From Hymenobacter siberiensis (GTDB lineage Bacteria; Bacteroidota; Bacteroidia; Cytophagales; Hymenobacteraceae): 64,000 nt of DNA. Made by a program: the position numbers and the translations under genes. The stretch covers positions 806,001 to 870,000 of the forward strand of contig NZ_JAHLZY020000001.1 in the NCBI RefSeq assembly GCF_018967865.2, read 5' to 3'. Positions 52,029 to 61,878 of the stretch are shown here, piece after piece; positions within the stretch are counted from its first letter, which is position 1; the number at the start of each line of letters is the position of its first letter. The notes beneath the pieces are model-generated. The model worked only from the letters and a program-made list of their open reading frames with translations. It made no database searches and was not told the DNA's origin.

Positions 52029-55000
52029 ATGCGTCTTTCTTTCCTCTTTGTTGCATTCGTGGGAATCATCGTGGGGGCCACAGCTCCGGCGGCCAAAGCC
52101 CAGTCGGATGGTACCACAGCCCACGGAGTAGTGAAATGGGGCGGCTACATTGAGGTGCCCAGCCTGAACCCCCGCAAGCAGAAAGTGCCGGGCTTCAGCG
52201 AAGCCCAGCTGGTGCTCGATGACCAGGTTGGCTGGTTCAGCATGCGCCTGAGTGGGGAGGTGCGCCAGGGCGAGTTCCTCAACATGGTGTACGAGCCGTT
52301 TTCAGCGGCCGATGCTAAGCTGTTCAATAGCAGCAAGCTGCCGGCTGGCCCCGAGGCCCAGCTCGTCACCGGCGTTGAGATGAAGCAGGCCGTTACGTTC
52401 CTGCGCCTGCGCCCCGTGCGGCGCGGCCCCCAGAGCGGCCAGCCCGAGCGCCTGGTTTCGTTCGACTACCGCTACGCGCCCGCCGGGGCCGGCGTGGCCG
52501 CCCGGGGCACCGCCTCTACCCGCAACTACGCCGCCCATTCGGTGCTGCAAAGCGGCGACTGGTACAAGCTGGGCGTGGCCGAAAACGGCAACAGCAAAAG
52601 CGGCATCTACAAGCTCGATAAAGCTGCGCTGAGCAAGCTGGGCCTGCCGTCGGGCCTCAACCCCAACAACCTGCACCTGTACGGCAATGCCATGGGCATA
52701 CTGCCCCAGGCCAACGCCGCCTACCGGCCCGATGACCTGATGGAGAATAACATCATGTTTGTCAACAGTAATAATGACAACGTACTGGACGACAACGAGT
52801 ACTTCCTGTTTTATTCGCCCGGGGCGCATACCTGGGCGGCGCAGGGTGGCATGTTCCGGCACCGCAACAACGTTTACACCGATACTGCTTACTACTTCGT
52901 GAAAGTGGATGCGCGGCCGGGCCTGCGGGTGCCGGTGAAGGCCGCCGTGCCGGCCACGGGCCAGCCCGTCAGCATCACCAGTTTCACCTACCGCGACTTC
53001 TACGAGCACGACCTGGTGAACCTGCTGCACTCGGGCCGCAACTGGGTGGGCGAGGGTTTCCAGGTGGGCGGCAAGCAGGAGTTTACGCTCGGCGGAATCA
53101 GCGATTTGGTGCCGAATAGCTCGGTACGTGTCACCACGAACTTGCTGGCCAGCTCCTCGGTGGCTAGCGCTTTTCAGGTTACGCTGAATGCGCAGCCCCT
53201 GGCTACTCAGCTCATTGAGGCTCGGTCCGGCCAGCCGTTCTCGGCCGAAACCATTGTGTCGTCATCCACCAACCAGTTGAGCCTGAGTGCGCCGGGTACT
53301 GAGCTGCGGCTGGAGCTGACGTATAGCAGCAACGACCCTGGCGCCAGCGGCTACCTCGATTACTTTGAGATTAACGCCGAGCGCCTGCTCAAGCTCAGCG
53401 GCCCGCAGCTGGAGTTCCGGACGCTGACCAACGTTGGTCCCGGCCGGCAGAACCGCTACGTTTTTGCTGGCCTGCCTACCGGGGCCGTGGTGTGGGACGT
53501 GACCAACCCGCGCCGCCCCCAGGCCATGACGCTCGATGCCAGCAGTAGCTTCATCGCGCCGGCCGATACGGTGCGCGAGTTTGTGACCCTGCAACCCGGT
53601 GGCGACTTTAGCGACCACCCGGTGCGGGCCTTCGGCAAAGTAGCCAACCAGGACCTGCACGCGCTCAATAGCACCGTGGGCGCGCCCATGCTGGACCTTG
53701 TGATTGTGACGCATCCGACGTTTCTGGCGCAGGCAAAGCAGCTGGCCGCTCACCGCACCACGCACGACAACCTGCGGGTGGCGGTGGCCACTACCGGCCA
53801 GATATACAATGAGTTTGGCTCGGGCGGGCAGGACGTGTCGGCCATCCGCGATTTTATGAAGATGCTGTACGACCGCGCTCCGGCCGGCAAAAACATGCAG
53901 CTGCTGCTACTGGGCGATGCTTCGTATGATTATAAGTCGGACCCGTACAACGACAAGAGCGCCGAGCCAGACTGGTGGAAAAAAAGGGTGCCGTTTAAAA
54001 CCGATGCCAATTTTGACGCCTTCAACCAGAACTACGTGCCCACCTACGAGTCGCGGGAGTCGCAGTCGCCCTACCCGTCGTACCCGCCCGGTTTCTATGG
54101 CCAGGCCAGCTATTCTTCCGATGATTTCTATGGCCTGCTGGATGACAACGAAGGCGAGTGGGACGAGCAGAACCTGGGCAGCGAGCTGTTTGATATTGGC
54201 GTGGGCCGCCTGCCGGTGCGCCTGCCCAAAGGCGAGCTGAACAACACCACCCAGGCCCAGCAGATGGTGAACAAGGTGATTGGCTACGATGCCACCGCCG
54301 CCTACGGCAAGTGGCGCAACCGTATTACGCTGGTGTCGGACGATGGCAACAACAACATCTTCATCGACAGCAGCATTGGTTCCGATGCCATTGCCAACAT
54401 CATCAATGCCACCGCCCCGGTTTACAACGTGCACAAAGTGTACCTGGACCTGTACGCCCAGCAGGCCGTGGCCGCCGGCCAACGCTCGCCCGATGCCAAC
54501 CGCGCCATCGACCAGTCGGTGGAGCAGGGCTCGCTGATTGTGAACTACCTGGGCCACGGTGGCCCCAAGGGCCTGGCCGATGAGCAGATTGTGACCAACG
54601 CCTCGGTGCTGGCCCTGCGCAACCCCAACAACCTCACGTTCTTCACCACCGGCACCTGCGATTTCAGCACCTACGACAACCCCGATTTCACCTCGGCCGG
54701 CGAGCAGTCGCTTACCGATAATGCTACGGGCGGGGCCGTGGGGCTCTTCACCACCACCCGCGTGGTTGAGGCCGGCCTCAATGCCGGCCTCAACCAGCGC
54801 TACTTCAACCGGGTGCTGCAGCCCATCAATGGCCAGATGCCCAACATCGGCACCATTGTGATGATGAGCAAGAATGACTACCAGGCCGGGGGCATCAACA
54901 ACCGCAACTATTCGCTGCTGGCCGACCCCAGCATGGTGCTGGCCTACCCCAAGCAAACGGTGGTGCTCGACAGCGTGCGCCAGCGCATCGGGAAAGGTTG

Positions 55001-56051
55001 GGTGACTGCCGACACCTTGCACGCGCTGTCGCGCATTCGCCTGCACGGCAAGCTGCTGAACAACGGTACCCTGAACGCCACGTTTACCGGCCGGGCCCAG
55101 GTTACGATTTACGACAAGCCCACCACCGTGATGACCCTCGGCAACGAGCCCGGCGATACGCCATCGCCGATTAGGATTCAGGAGAGCGTGATTTATGGCG
55201 GGCAGGCCGATGTGGTGAACGGCCAGTTCAGCCTGGTCTTTGTGGTGCCCAAAGACATCAATTACCAGGTTGGAATGGGCAAAATCAGCCTTTACGCTTC
55301 AGATGCTACCCACAGCATCGACGCCAACGGCTACCAGACACGGCTGGCGGGTGGAGCCTCCCGCAATGCGCCTGAGGACAACCAGCCGCCGCGCATCAGT
55401 CTCTTTATGGACAGCAAGGCATTCGTGTTCGGCGGCCTCACGGGCCAGACCACCACACTGCTGGCCGATTTGGCCGACGAAAACGGCATCAATACCACGG
55501 GCACGGGCATTGGCCACGACATCACGGCTGTTATCGACCACGACCCTAATAAGCTGCTGGTACTGAACGAGAGCTATGTGGCCAACGTGGGGGACTTTAC
55601 CTCGGGCAACGTGAAAAATCTGTTCAAAGACCTGAGCACGGGGCCGCACTCGCTCACGGTCAAAGCCTGGGATACTTATAATAATTCGTCCGAGAAGGAG
55701 ATTGAGTTCATCGTAGCCCACGATGTGAAGCTGGCGCTCGACCATGTGCTGAACTACCCCAATCCGTTTGCCCACTCCACTACGTTCTTCTTCGACCACA
55801 ACCAGGCGGGCAGCGAACCCGACAACCTGGATGTACAAGTGCAGATTTTTACCGTGGCCGGCCACCTGGTGCGTACCCTCAATGCCATTGTGCCCAGCAC
55901 CGTAGCCCACCAGCAGAGCATCAGCTGGAACGGCCGCGACGATTACGACGACCAGCTGGCGCGCGGCGTATACGTTTACCGCCTCACCGTGCGTTCGCAG
56001 CGTAACAATTCGGTGGCTTCGAAATACGAAAAACTCGTCATCCTCAATTAA
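52029..56051 (+). CDS. porU: T9SS sortase PorU (gingipain-type peptidase C25)
   Basis: The 1,340-residue product has a signal peptide ending KAQS, a long N-terminal beta region and a C25 peptidase domain in the middle: the catalytic His in NYLGHGGPKGL (His843) and the nucleophile in TTGTCDFSTYD (Cys877). A C-terminal sorting domain starts near LNYPNPF and ends EKLVILN. PorU cleaves the sorting domain from T9SS cargo at the cell surface and attaches the cargo to A-LPS, in a complex with PorV, PorQ and PorZ. porV follows 50 nt downstream. Confidence 0.95.
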   Translation: MRLSFLFVAFVGIIVGATAPAAKAQSDGTTAHGVVKWGGYIEVPSLNPRKQKVPGFSEAQLVLDDQVGWFSMRLSGEVRQGEFLNMVYEPFSAADAKLFNSSKLPAGPEAQLVTGVEMKQAVTFLRLRPVRRGPQSGQPERLVSFDYRYAPAGAGVAARGTASTRNYAAHSVLQSGDWYKLGVAENGNSKSGIYKLDKAALSKLGLPSGLNPNNLHLYGNAMGILPQANAAYRPDDLMENNIMFVNSNNDNVLDDNEYFLFYSPGAHTWAAQGGMFRHRNNVYTDTAYYFVKVDARPGLRVPVKAAVPATGQPVSITSFTYRDFYEHDLVNLLHSGRNWVGEGFQVGGKQEFTLGGISDLVPNSSVRVTTNLLASSSVASAFQVTLNAQPLATQLIEARSGQPFSAETIVSSSTNQLSLSAPGTELRLELTYSSNDPGASGYLDYFEINAERLLKLSGPQLEFRTLTNVGPGRQNRYVFAGLPTGAVVWDVTNPRRPQAMTLDASSSFIAPADTVREFVTLQPGGDFSDHPVRAFGKVANQDLHALNSTVGAPMLDLVIVTHPTFLAQAKQLAAHRTTHDNLRVAVATTGQIYNEFGSGGQDVSAIRDFMKMLYDRAPAGKNMQLLLLGDASYDYKSDPYNDKSAEPDWWKKRVPFKTDANFDAFNQNYVPTYESRESQSPYPSYPPGFYGQASYSSDDFYGLLDDNEGEWDEQNLGSELFDIGVGRLPVRLPKGELNNTTQAQQMVNKVIGYDATAAYGKWRNRITLVSDDGNNNIFIDSSIGSDAIANIINATAPVYNVHKVYLDLYAQQAVAAGQRSPDANRAIDQSVEQGSLIVNYLGHGGPKGLADEQIVTNASVLALRNPNNLTFFTTGTCDFSTYDNPDFTSAGEQSLTDNATGGAVGLFTTTRVVEAGLNAGLNQRYFNRVLQPINGQMPNIGTIVMMSKNDYQAGGINNRNYSLLADPSMVLAYPKQTVVLDSVRQRIGKGWVTADTLHALSRIRLHGKLLNNGTLNATFTGRAQVTIYDKPTTVMTLGNEPGDTPSPIRIQESVIYGGQADVVNGQFSLVFVVPKDINYQVGMGKISLYASDATHSIDANGYQTRLAGGASRNAPEDNQPPRISLFMDSKAFVFGGLTGQTTTLLADLADENGINTTGTGIGHDITAVIDHDPNKLLVLNESYVANVGDFTSGNVKNLFKDLSTGPHSLTVKAWDTYNNSSEKEIEFIVAHDVKLALDHVLNYPNPFAHSTTFFFDHNQAGSEPDNLDVQVQIFTVAGHLVRTLNAIVPSTVAHQQSISWNGRDDYDDQLARGVYVYRLTVRSQRNNSVASKYEKLVILN

Positions 56052-56101
56052 TCCGCTTTTATTTGCGCCCGGGCCACACCCGGTCCTCATTTCCCACCTC
56101 T

Positions 56102-58520
56102 ATGCAGCTTCTTTTTTCCCGTTCGCGCGTGGCGCTTTCAGCCGGCTTGCTGGCCGTAGTGGCCACTGCCCAGGGCCAGACTACACCCCACACCATTACC
56201 ACGGCCGTGCCTATTCTGACCCTCAGCCCCGATGCGCGTTCATCGGCGCTGGGCGAGGCGGGTGTGGCAACTTCGCCCGACGCGAACTCGGCGTATTTTA
56301 ACCCGGGCAAGCTGGGCTTCGTGCAGTACAAGTACGCCGCCTCGGTATCCTACTCGCCCTGGCTGCGCAACATCACCGACGATATGAGCTTGTCGTACCT
56401 CTCGGGCTACGCCAAGGTGGGCAAGCGCTCCGCCTTTGGGGCTTCGCTGATGTATTTCGATTTGGGAAGCATTGACTACCGCGACGGCGGCAATCTGCCG
56501 GTCGGTTCTTTCAACCCCAAAGAGTATGCCCTGGCCGTGTCCTACGGCTTGCAGCTGACGGATAATTTCGGGGTGGGCGCTTCGGTGCGCTACATCCGCT
56601 CCAACTTGGTGGGAGCATACGCAAACAACGATGCCAAGTCCGGCAATGCCGCTGCCGTGGACCTGGGGGCCTATTATTCCAAGGATGCCACCATTGGCAC
56701 CGGCATCTATAACCTGGCTTTTGGGGCTTCGATAACCAACATCGGCAACAAGATGACCTATGCCGACCCGCTCAACCCCAGCTTCCTGCCCACTACGCTG
56801 AAGCTGGGCACGGCCATCACCCGCGAGATTGACCAGTACAACAAGATTACGGTCACCTTCGACGCCAGCAAGCTGCTCGTGCCCTCGCCGTACTACGAAA
56901 CGCTTCTTGTTGGTGGCACAATAGCCGAGCGGAATGCGCAGTTGGAGTTTATTAAAGCCGAAAACACCCGCCGCAACAACCAGAACATCGTGAGTGGCAT
57001 CTTCAACTCGTTCAACGATGCGCCCGGTGGCTTTAAGGAAGAGCTGCGCGAAATCAACCTTTCCAGCGGCTTGGAGTACAACTACAACGATATCACCCTA
57101 CTATTTTCAGGTACAAAAACGGGGGTGCCCGACTTTGGGGTTACGACACCTCACCCGCAAAACCTGTTCTGCCCCGTGAAGCAACACTTCGCCGCTAAAA
57201 TTACGACGCTTTTGCAGCAGGCCCTGTTTGTGGGCCACTCGTCCCGCCAAAGTTTGTGGGCTACGTTTGCATTCTGGCCTGACAAAGAGCCGCAACGTGC
57301 AATTCGGCGAGGTGGCCCAGCACCTCAATGACGCGGCCAAGCCCGCTTCGAACGAAACGCGCATTCAGGACTTTTCCGCGAAGTAGACCTTCAATTACGT
57401 ACTGGTGGCCAGGGGATTTACTGAGTTTGTTGCCTGCGCAGGGCAAGCTGCGCTTATGCTCGACCGCACGGAGTGGACTGCCAGCCAAGTGAACATCCGT
57501 TTGTCACCGTCGGCACGGGCGAGGTCCACGTGCTCCTTTATTGGCACCTGCTCGACAACCGCAGCGGCAACCTTAACGCTGCTGACCGCATCGCGGCGCT
57601 CGAAAGCGCTCATCTTGCTAAAGACCGCATCGGCCTGGTCAGGGGCGGCGACCGGGAATCGCTTGGCCATGCGTGGTTCAAGTGGCTCAAAGACAATGGG
57701 CTTAATTTTGTCATGCGCCTGCCCACCACTGCCTGACCCACGCCGACGGCCGGCGCAGGCTGCCGACCTGGGCCTGGTGCCGCTATGCGCGCCGCTTCGC
57801 CCACGTGCAGGTCGACGGAGTCTGGGGCAGGTTCGGGTCAAGGCCGTGGCGGGTGACGCGTTTGTCTTCCTGTTTGCCACGGCCGGTCTGAAACCACCTC
57901 GAGCAACTCTATGCCAAGCGCTGGACGATTGAGCAATGCTTCAAAATCTGAAAGGGCGGGGCTTTAACCTGGAATACTCCACTGCTGTTTCCAAAGCTGC
58001 AAGCTGTGGCCCTGGTCAGCCACCGCGTTTTGTCTGGCAGGGGCGCGGCTGCTCCACGGCGGCCGCCAGCCCATTGCCCGCAAAACCACGGCTACCGCCG
58101 CCAGCCTGAGCCGCCACGGCTCAATCTGCTCGCCAACTCGCCCGCCCGCTGACCCTGCCTGAGGACCCATTGGCCCGCTTGGCTGAACGCTACTGAACTG
58201 ATTACGAGGCAAATTTGCTAAAATCAATTACTAAAAATAGTAGGGTAGAGTACGGCAACGACCTGCTGTATGCGCGGGGCGGCTACTTCTACGAAAACCC
58301 CGAAAAGGGTGGCCGTCAATACGCAAGCCTGGGCCTGGGCGTGCGCTACCAGGTATTTGGCATCGACGGCACCTACCTGGTGCCCACGGGCCAGAACAGT
58401 CAGGCCAATCCCCTGGCCCAGACCATTCGCGTATCGCTGCACTTCAACCTGAACAAGCTGTCTGAGGCGTTCGACCAGAACGGGGCCGGTGGCACCAGCG
58501 GCGACACGCCTTCGAACTAA
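56102..58520 (+). pseudogene. porV: T9SS outer-membrane protein PorV, split by an insertion sequence
   Basis: ATG 56102 opens a PorV homologue: signal peptide, then VPILTLSPDARSSALGEAGV, YFNPGKLGF and the FadL-like barrel (331 codons) up to SSGLEYNYND at 57091. The frame then passes into an insertion sequence. The missing C-terminus (YGNDLLYARGGYFYENPEKG through IRVSLHFNLNKLSEAF) resumes at about 58247 and ends at 58520. The two pieces would give a complete barrel of about 420 residues without the insert. PorV escorts cargo to PorU, so loss should impair T9SS attachment unless another porV copy exists. The first piece is open to 57331 and would give a barrel with a foreign tail. Confidence 0.88.
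57095..58246 (+). mobile_element. Decayed IS4-type insertion sequence inside porV
   Basis: The ends carry a 13-bp inverted repeat, ACCCTACTATTTT (57095-57107) and AAAATAGTAGGGT (58234-58246). A transposase is readable in pieces: VKQHFAAKITTLLQQALF, then NVQFGEVAQHLNDAAKP, LMLDRTEWTASQVNI (57405 frame), VHVLLYWHLLDNRSGN to NGLNFVMRLP (57473 frame), VRVKAVAGDAFVFLFATAGL, and YAKRWTIEQCF. The reading frame changes at least four times and a TAG interrupts it at 57384. The DRTEW and YAKRWTIEQCF segments are the DDE-type signature of IS4-like transposases. No exact target duplication was found. Confidence 0.85.
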
Positions 58521-58546
58521 CCCGTCCTTTTTTAGTTACCCCACAG

Positions 58547-58578
58547 CTCCCCTTCTCGGCCGAGAAGGGGAGTTTGTT
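58547..58578 (+). terminator. Intrinsic terminator of the por genes
   Basis: Perfect 13-bp palindrome (CTCCCCTTCTCGG with CCGAGAAGGGGAG, 58547-58572), then TTTGTT. Lies 27 nt after the porV stop codon. Confidence 0.7.
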
Positions 58579-58588
58579 ATTACTGCTT

Positions 58589-59908
58589 ATGCCTTCTTCT
58601 TCGACTTCTGCTTCGATGCTCGACCGTACCGTTGCCCCTCCCGTTCAGCCGCTGGCCCGCGTCACGCTGCCCGATGCCGATGTACACACCCTGCCCAGCG
58701 GTGCCCGCCTGCACGTACTGGCCAACGATGCCCAGCCCGTAGTGCGCCTGCAAGCCGTGTTCCGGGCCGGCAAGCTGGCCGAAAACCGCCCCGGTCTGGC
58801 TTCCCTCACTGCCCGCATGCTGCTGGAGGGCACCACCACCCGCACCGCCCGCCAGATTGCCGACGAGGTGGCCTTCTACGGTGCTTCGCTCGACTGCGAC
58901 TCCGGCTTCGACCGCTCCACGCTCACGCTCTACTGCCTCACCCGGCACCTGCCCACGCTGCTGCCGCTGGTGATTGACGTGCTCAGCAATCCCGCCTTTC
59001 CGGCGGCCGAGCTGGAGCAGCTGAAAACCCGCACCATCCAAAATGCGCGCGTCGAGCGCAAAAAGACCAGTTACCTGGCCTCCGAGCGGTTCAATGAATT
59101 GCTCTTCGGGGCCGATACAGCCTACGGCCAGCCCTTCGACGCCGAAGCCTACCAGACCCTGACGGCAGTGGAAGCACAGGCTTTTCATCAGACGATGTAT
59201 TCGTTTAGTAACGCCGAGATTTTCCTCTGTGGCGATGTGGCCGCTGAGCAGGAATTGGTGGCCGCTACCTTCGGCACGGCCCCGGTTACGGCAGTGCCCC
59301 TGGCCGCGTCGCCCGCCGTTGACGAGCCCGTCATTTCTGCGCTGCCCGACCGGGTTTCTGTGACCGGCAGCTTGCAGGCGTCCATTCGCATGGGCCGGCC
59401 CTGGCCCGCGCCCACCCACCCCGATACCCACCGCCTCCGGCTGCTGGTGAACGTGTTCGGCGGCTACTTTGGCTCGCGCCTGATGCGGAATATCCGCGAA
59501 GACAAGGGCCTGACCTACGGCATTTACGCCAGCGTGGCTCCGCGCGAGTTCGGGACAACGCTCGTTATCGGCACCGATGTGAAAGGCGAAAGCGCCGACT
59601 TCGCGGTGAGTGAGATTGAGCTGGAGCTGCGCCGCCTGCAGGAAGAGCTGATTCCGGAAGAGGAGCTGGAAACGGTGAAAAACTACATCCTGGGCAAGTT
59701 TGCCAACGAGCTGTCCACCGTTTTCGAGCAGTGCGATAAATATAAGAACCTCGTGTTCCTGAACCTGCCGGCCGACTACTACACCCAATTCGTGCAGCAA
59801 ACCGAAGCCGCCGATGCTCAAACGCTGCAAGCGCTGGCTCAGTCCTACTTCGCACCCACAACTATGCAAACGGTTATCGCCGGCCCGCCGCTGAAGCTTA
59901 CCGCCTAA
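58589..59908 (+). CDS. M16-family peptidase-like protein without the zinc motif
   Basis: The product has 439 residues from ATG 58589. Two M16 domains are readable: N-terminal VHTLPSGARLHVLANDAQPVVRLQAVF, and C-terminal FGGYFGSRLMRNIREDKGLTYGIYAS, which contains the conserved Arg/Tyr pair. The zinc motif HxxEH expected near residue 75 reads ASLTARMLLEG, so it is probably a non-catalytic subunit. M16 proteins often work as pairs with one active partner; the active partner is not next to it in this window. Confidence 0.9.
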   Translation: MPSSSTSASMLDRTVAPPVQPLARVTLPDADVHTLPSGARLHVLANDAQPVVRLQAVFRAGKLAENRPGLASLTARMLLEGTTTRTARQIADEVAFYGASLDCDSGFDRSTLTLYCLTRHLPTLLPLVIDVLSNPAFPAAELEQLKTRTIQNARVERKKTSYLASERFNELLFGADTAYGQPFDAEAYQTLTAVEAQAFHQTMYSFSNAEIFLCGDVAAEQELVAATFGTAPVTAVPLAASPAVDEPVISALPDRVSVTGSLQASIRMGRPWPAPTHPDTHRLRLLVNVFGGYFGSRLMRNIREDKGLTYGIYASVAPREFGTTLVIGTDVKGESADFAVSEIELELRRLQEELIPEEELETVKNYILGKFANELSTVFEQCDKYKNLVFLNLPADYYTQFVQQTEAADAQTLQALAQSYFAPTTMQTVIAGPPLKLTA

Positions 59909-59935
59909 GCATGGGCGAACGGTAATAACACGAAA

Positions 59936-60032
59936 AACGGTCATGCTGAGCGCAGCCGAAGCATCTCTGCCGCATAAGTAATCTATTTACTATTGCAGTA
60001 GAGATGCTTCGGCTCCGCTCAGCATGACCGTT
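59936..60032. repeat. Interspersed hairpin repeat, copy E
   Basis: T/A subtype (AACGGTCATGCTGAGCGCAG) and complement. It lies between convergent genes, 27 nt after the M16 stop and 24 nt after the type II NADH dehydrogenase stop. Confidence 0.9.
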
Positions 60033-60056
60033 CTTATTTAGCGAGAAGCGAGGCTA

Positions 60057-61430
60057 TTAGGCCGGCTCCTGAATGGCGGGCGGCGTAGCGTTGTACTCAA
60101 CTGTAGCGGTGCGGTGCTCCGCGCCTTTTTTGCCCTTGTCGTCCTTCACATCGCGGCGGCTGAAGGGGCGGATGATGAGCCGCAACGCCTGGTCGGAGCT
60201 GAAATAGCTGAAGGCCCAGTCTACCAGCGCCACCACTTTATTGCGGAAGCCCACCAGCGTCATCAGGTGCACAAACAGCCAGGTGAGCCAGCCAAAGAAA
60301 CCGTTGAAGTGGATGTTCCCGGGCAGGTCGACCACGGCCTTATTGCGGCTCACGATGGCCATTGAGCCCTTGTTGTTGTACACGAAGTCGCGGGGCGTTT
60401 CGCCGCGCAGCATACGCTGGAGGTTGAGGGCCAGGTGGTCGGCGTGCTGCTGGGCCACGGGCGCGAGCATGGGCATGCCCTGGGGCATGTCGGTGGTCAC
60501 CATGTTGGCCACATCGCCGATGGCGAAAATGTTGGTCTGGCCCTGCACCAGGTTCCAGTCGTTCACCGTGATGCGCTTGTTGCGGGTCACGGACTCGGCG
60601 GGCAGACCGGGCACTTCGGCCCCGTTCACGCCGGCGGCCCACACCAGGTTTTCGGTCTGAATAAATTCAGTGTCCGAGAAATAAGCCTTGCCGTCTTCGT
60701 AGCGCTTAATGGGCGTGTTGAGCTGCACCAGCACGCCCAGGTCGTCCATGTAGCGCTTAGCATCGGCCTGCGAGGCCAGCGACATGGTCCCGAGCAGCGC
60801 TGGCCCGGCCTCTACCAGAAAAATCTGCATGGCTCGCAGGTCCAGCTCCGGGTAGTCCTTGGGTAGCACGTGCTTGCGCATTTCGGCCAGCGAGCCGCTG
60901 ATTTCCACGCCCGTGGGGCCGCCGCCCACTACCACGATGTTCAGCAGCGCCTGCTTCTCGGCCGGGTCGTTGGTGAGCAGGGCTTTCTCAAAATTCTGAA
61001 AGATGAAGCTGCGCAGGTTCAGGGCATTCGGGATGCTCTTGATTTGCATGGCGTTGCGCTCAATGCTCTCCAGCCCGAAGAAGTTGGTGAGCGAGCCGGT
61101 GGCCAGCACCAAGTAGTCGTATTGGATATGGCCTACGCTGGTTACCAAGGTATTGGTGGTGGATTCTATCCGCTGCACATCGGCCATGCGGTAGAAGAAG
61201 TTGGTCTGCCCCGCAAAAATCTTCCGAATCGGATACGCAATGCTATCCGCTTCGAGCGCGCCGGTAGCTACCTGGTACAGCAGCGGCTGGAAGTTGTGGT
61301 AGTTGTTGCGGTCGACGACGACGACCTGCACCGGGGCCTTGTGCAGCGCCTGGGCCAGGCGCAAACCGCCAAAGCCACAGCCTACAATAACGACGCGCGG
61401 CTTATCCGAAACGGGGAGGTTAGTATCCAT
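60057..61430 (-). CDS. Type II NADH dehydrogenase-like flavoprotein
   Basis: The 457-residue product has two dinucleotide-binding motifs, VIVGCGFGGLRLAQAL (FAD, near residue 14) and VVVGGGPTGVEISG (NAD, near residue 168), and the FAD signature TNIFAIGDVA. The C-terminal part has an amphipathic or membrane-bound helix (HFNGFFGWLTWLFVHLMTLVGF). It probably oxidises NADH and reduces quinone without pumping protons, an alternative to the Nuo complex in this window. A Lys/Glu-rich tail extends the end. Confidence 0.88.
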   Translation of the reverse strand: MDTNLPVSDKPRVVIVGCGFGGLRLAQALHKAPVQVVVVDRNNYHNFQPLLYQVATGALEADSIAYPIRKIFAGQTNFFYRMADVQRIESTTNTLVTSVGHIQYDYLVLATGSLTNFFGLESIERNAMQIKSIPNALNLRSFIFQNFEKALLTNDPAEKQALLNIVVVGGGPTGVEISGSLAEMRKHVLPKDYPELDLRAMQIFLVEAGPALLGTMSLASQADAKRYMDDLGVLVQLNTPIKRYEDGKAYFSDTEFIQTENLVWAAGVNGAEVPGLPAESVTRNKRITVNDWNLVQGQTNIFAIGDVANMVTTDMPQGMPMLAPVAQQHADHLALNLQRMLRGETPRDFVYNNKGSMAIVSRNKAVVDLPGNIHFNGFFGWLTWLFVHLMTLVGFRNKVVALVDWAFSYFSSDQALRLIIRPFSRRDVKDDKGKKGAEHRTATVEYNATPPAIQEPA

Positions 61431-61489
61431 AAGACCACAGATTAAGTTGATTTCAACCGGTTAAACAGATTTCTATGGTTTCTGGTTGG

Positions 61490-61711
61490 CTATTGGCCTG
61501 AAATACTTGTATATATTGGGATGGCTGGTGGTTGTGCGTTTGGCTGGTTTAGGCATTTCAGTAGCCGTTTGATTTCCAGATGGGGAGTGCTGAAATTGAG
61601 CATCGGCCCTACCGGAATCCCGAATGCTTCGAGGTCGTTGAGTAGTTGCGAACTGTGAGCTGGAGTCAAACTGTCGAATGCTTTCAACTCAACTAATATT
61701 TGGCCTTCCAC
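61490..61711 (-). pseudogene. GxxExxY protein remnant
   Basis: The readable 73 residues (ILVELKAFDSLTPAHSSQLLNDLEAFGIPVGPMLNFSTPHLEIKRLL) match the second half of GxxExxY proteins, small putative nucleases. The N-terminal part holding the GxxExxY motif is missing: the frame is cut at a hairpin (61710-61746). Sequence is lower in GC than the neighbours. Probably not functional. Confidence 0.7.
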
Positions 61712-61746
61712 GAAAAAGTCGGCCCTGCGGGAGCCGACTTTTTCGT
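61710..61746. terminator. Bidirectional terminator hairpin
   Basis: 14-bp perfect stem (ACGAAAAAGTCGGC, 61710-61723, with its complement at 61733-61746) and a 9-nt loop. It abuts the truncated end of the GxxExxY remnant. Confidence 0.7.
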
Positions 61747-61878
61747 TCTAAATAAGTGGGCAAGTCAATTTTGCGCTCGGCGTTCAACCCCTTCAACGGG
61801 TAAAAGGTAGCGAAAGGAAGTCCGAATCAGAACCATAAAAACCCGTTCAATCGGTTGAAATCCACTTAATCTGTGGTC

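Noticed and set aside
57095..58246. Possible intact transposase gene or intact IS
   Set aside because: The reading frame changes several times and contains a stop at 57384; no exact target duplication was found. GAGTAC occurs on both sides (57074 and 58248) but not at matching distance from the inverted repeats.
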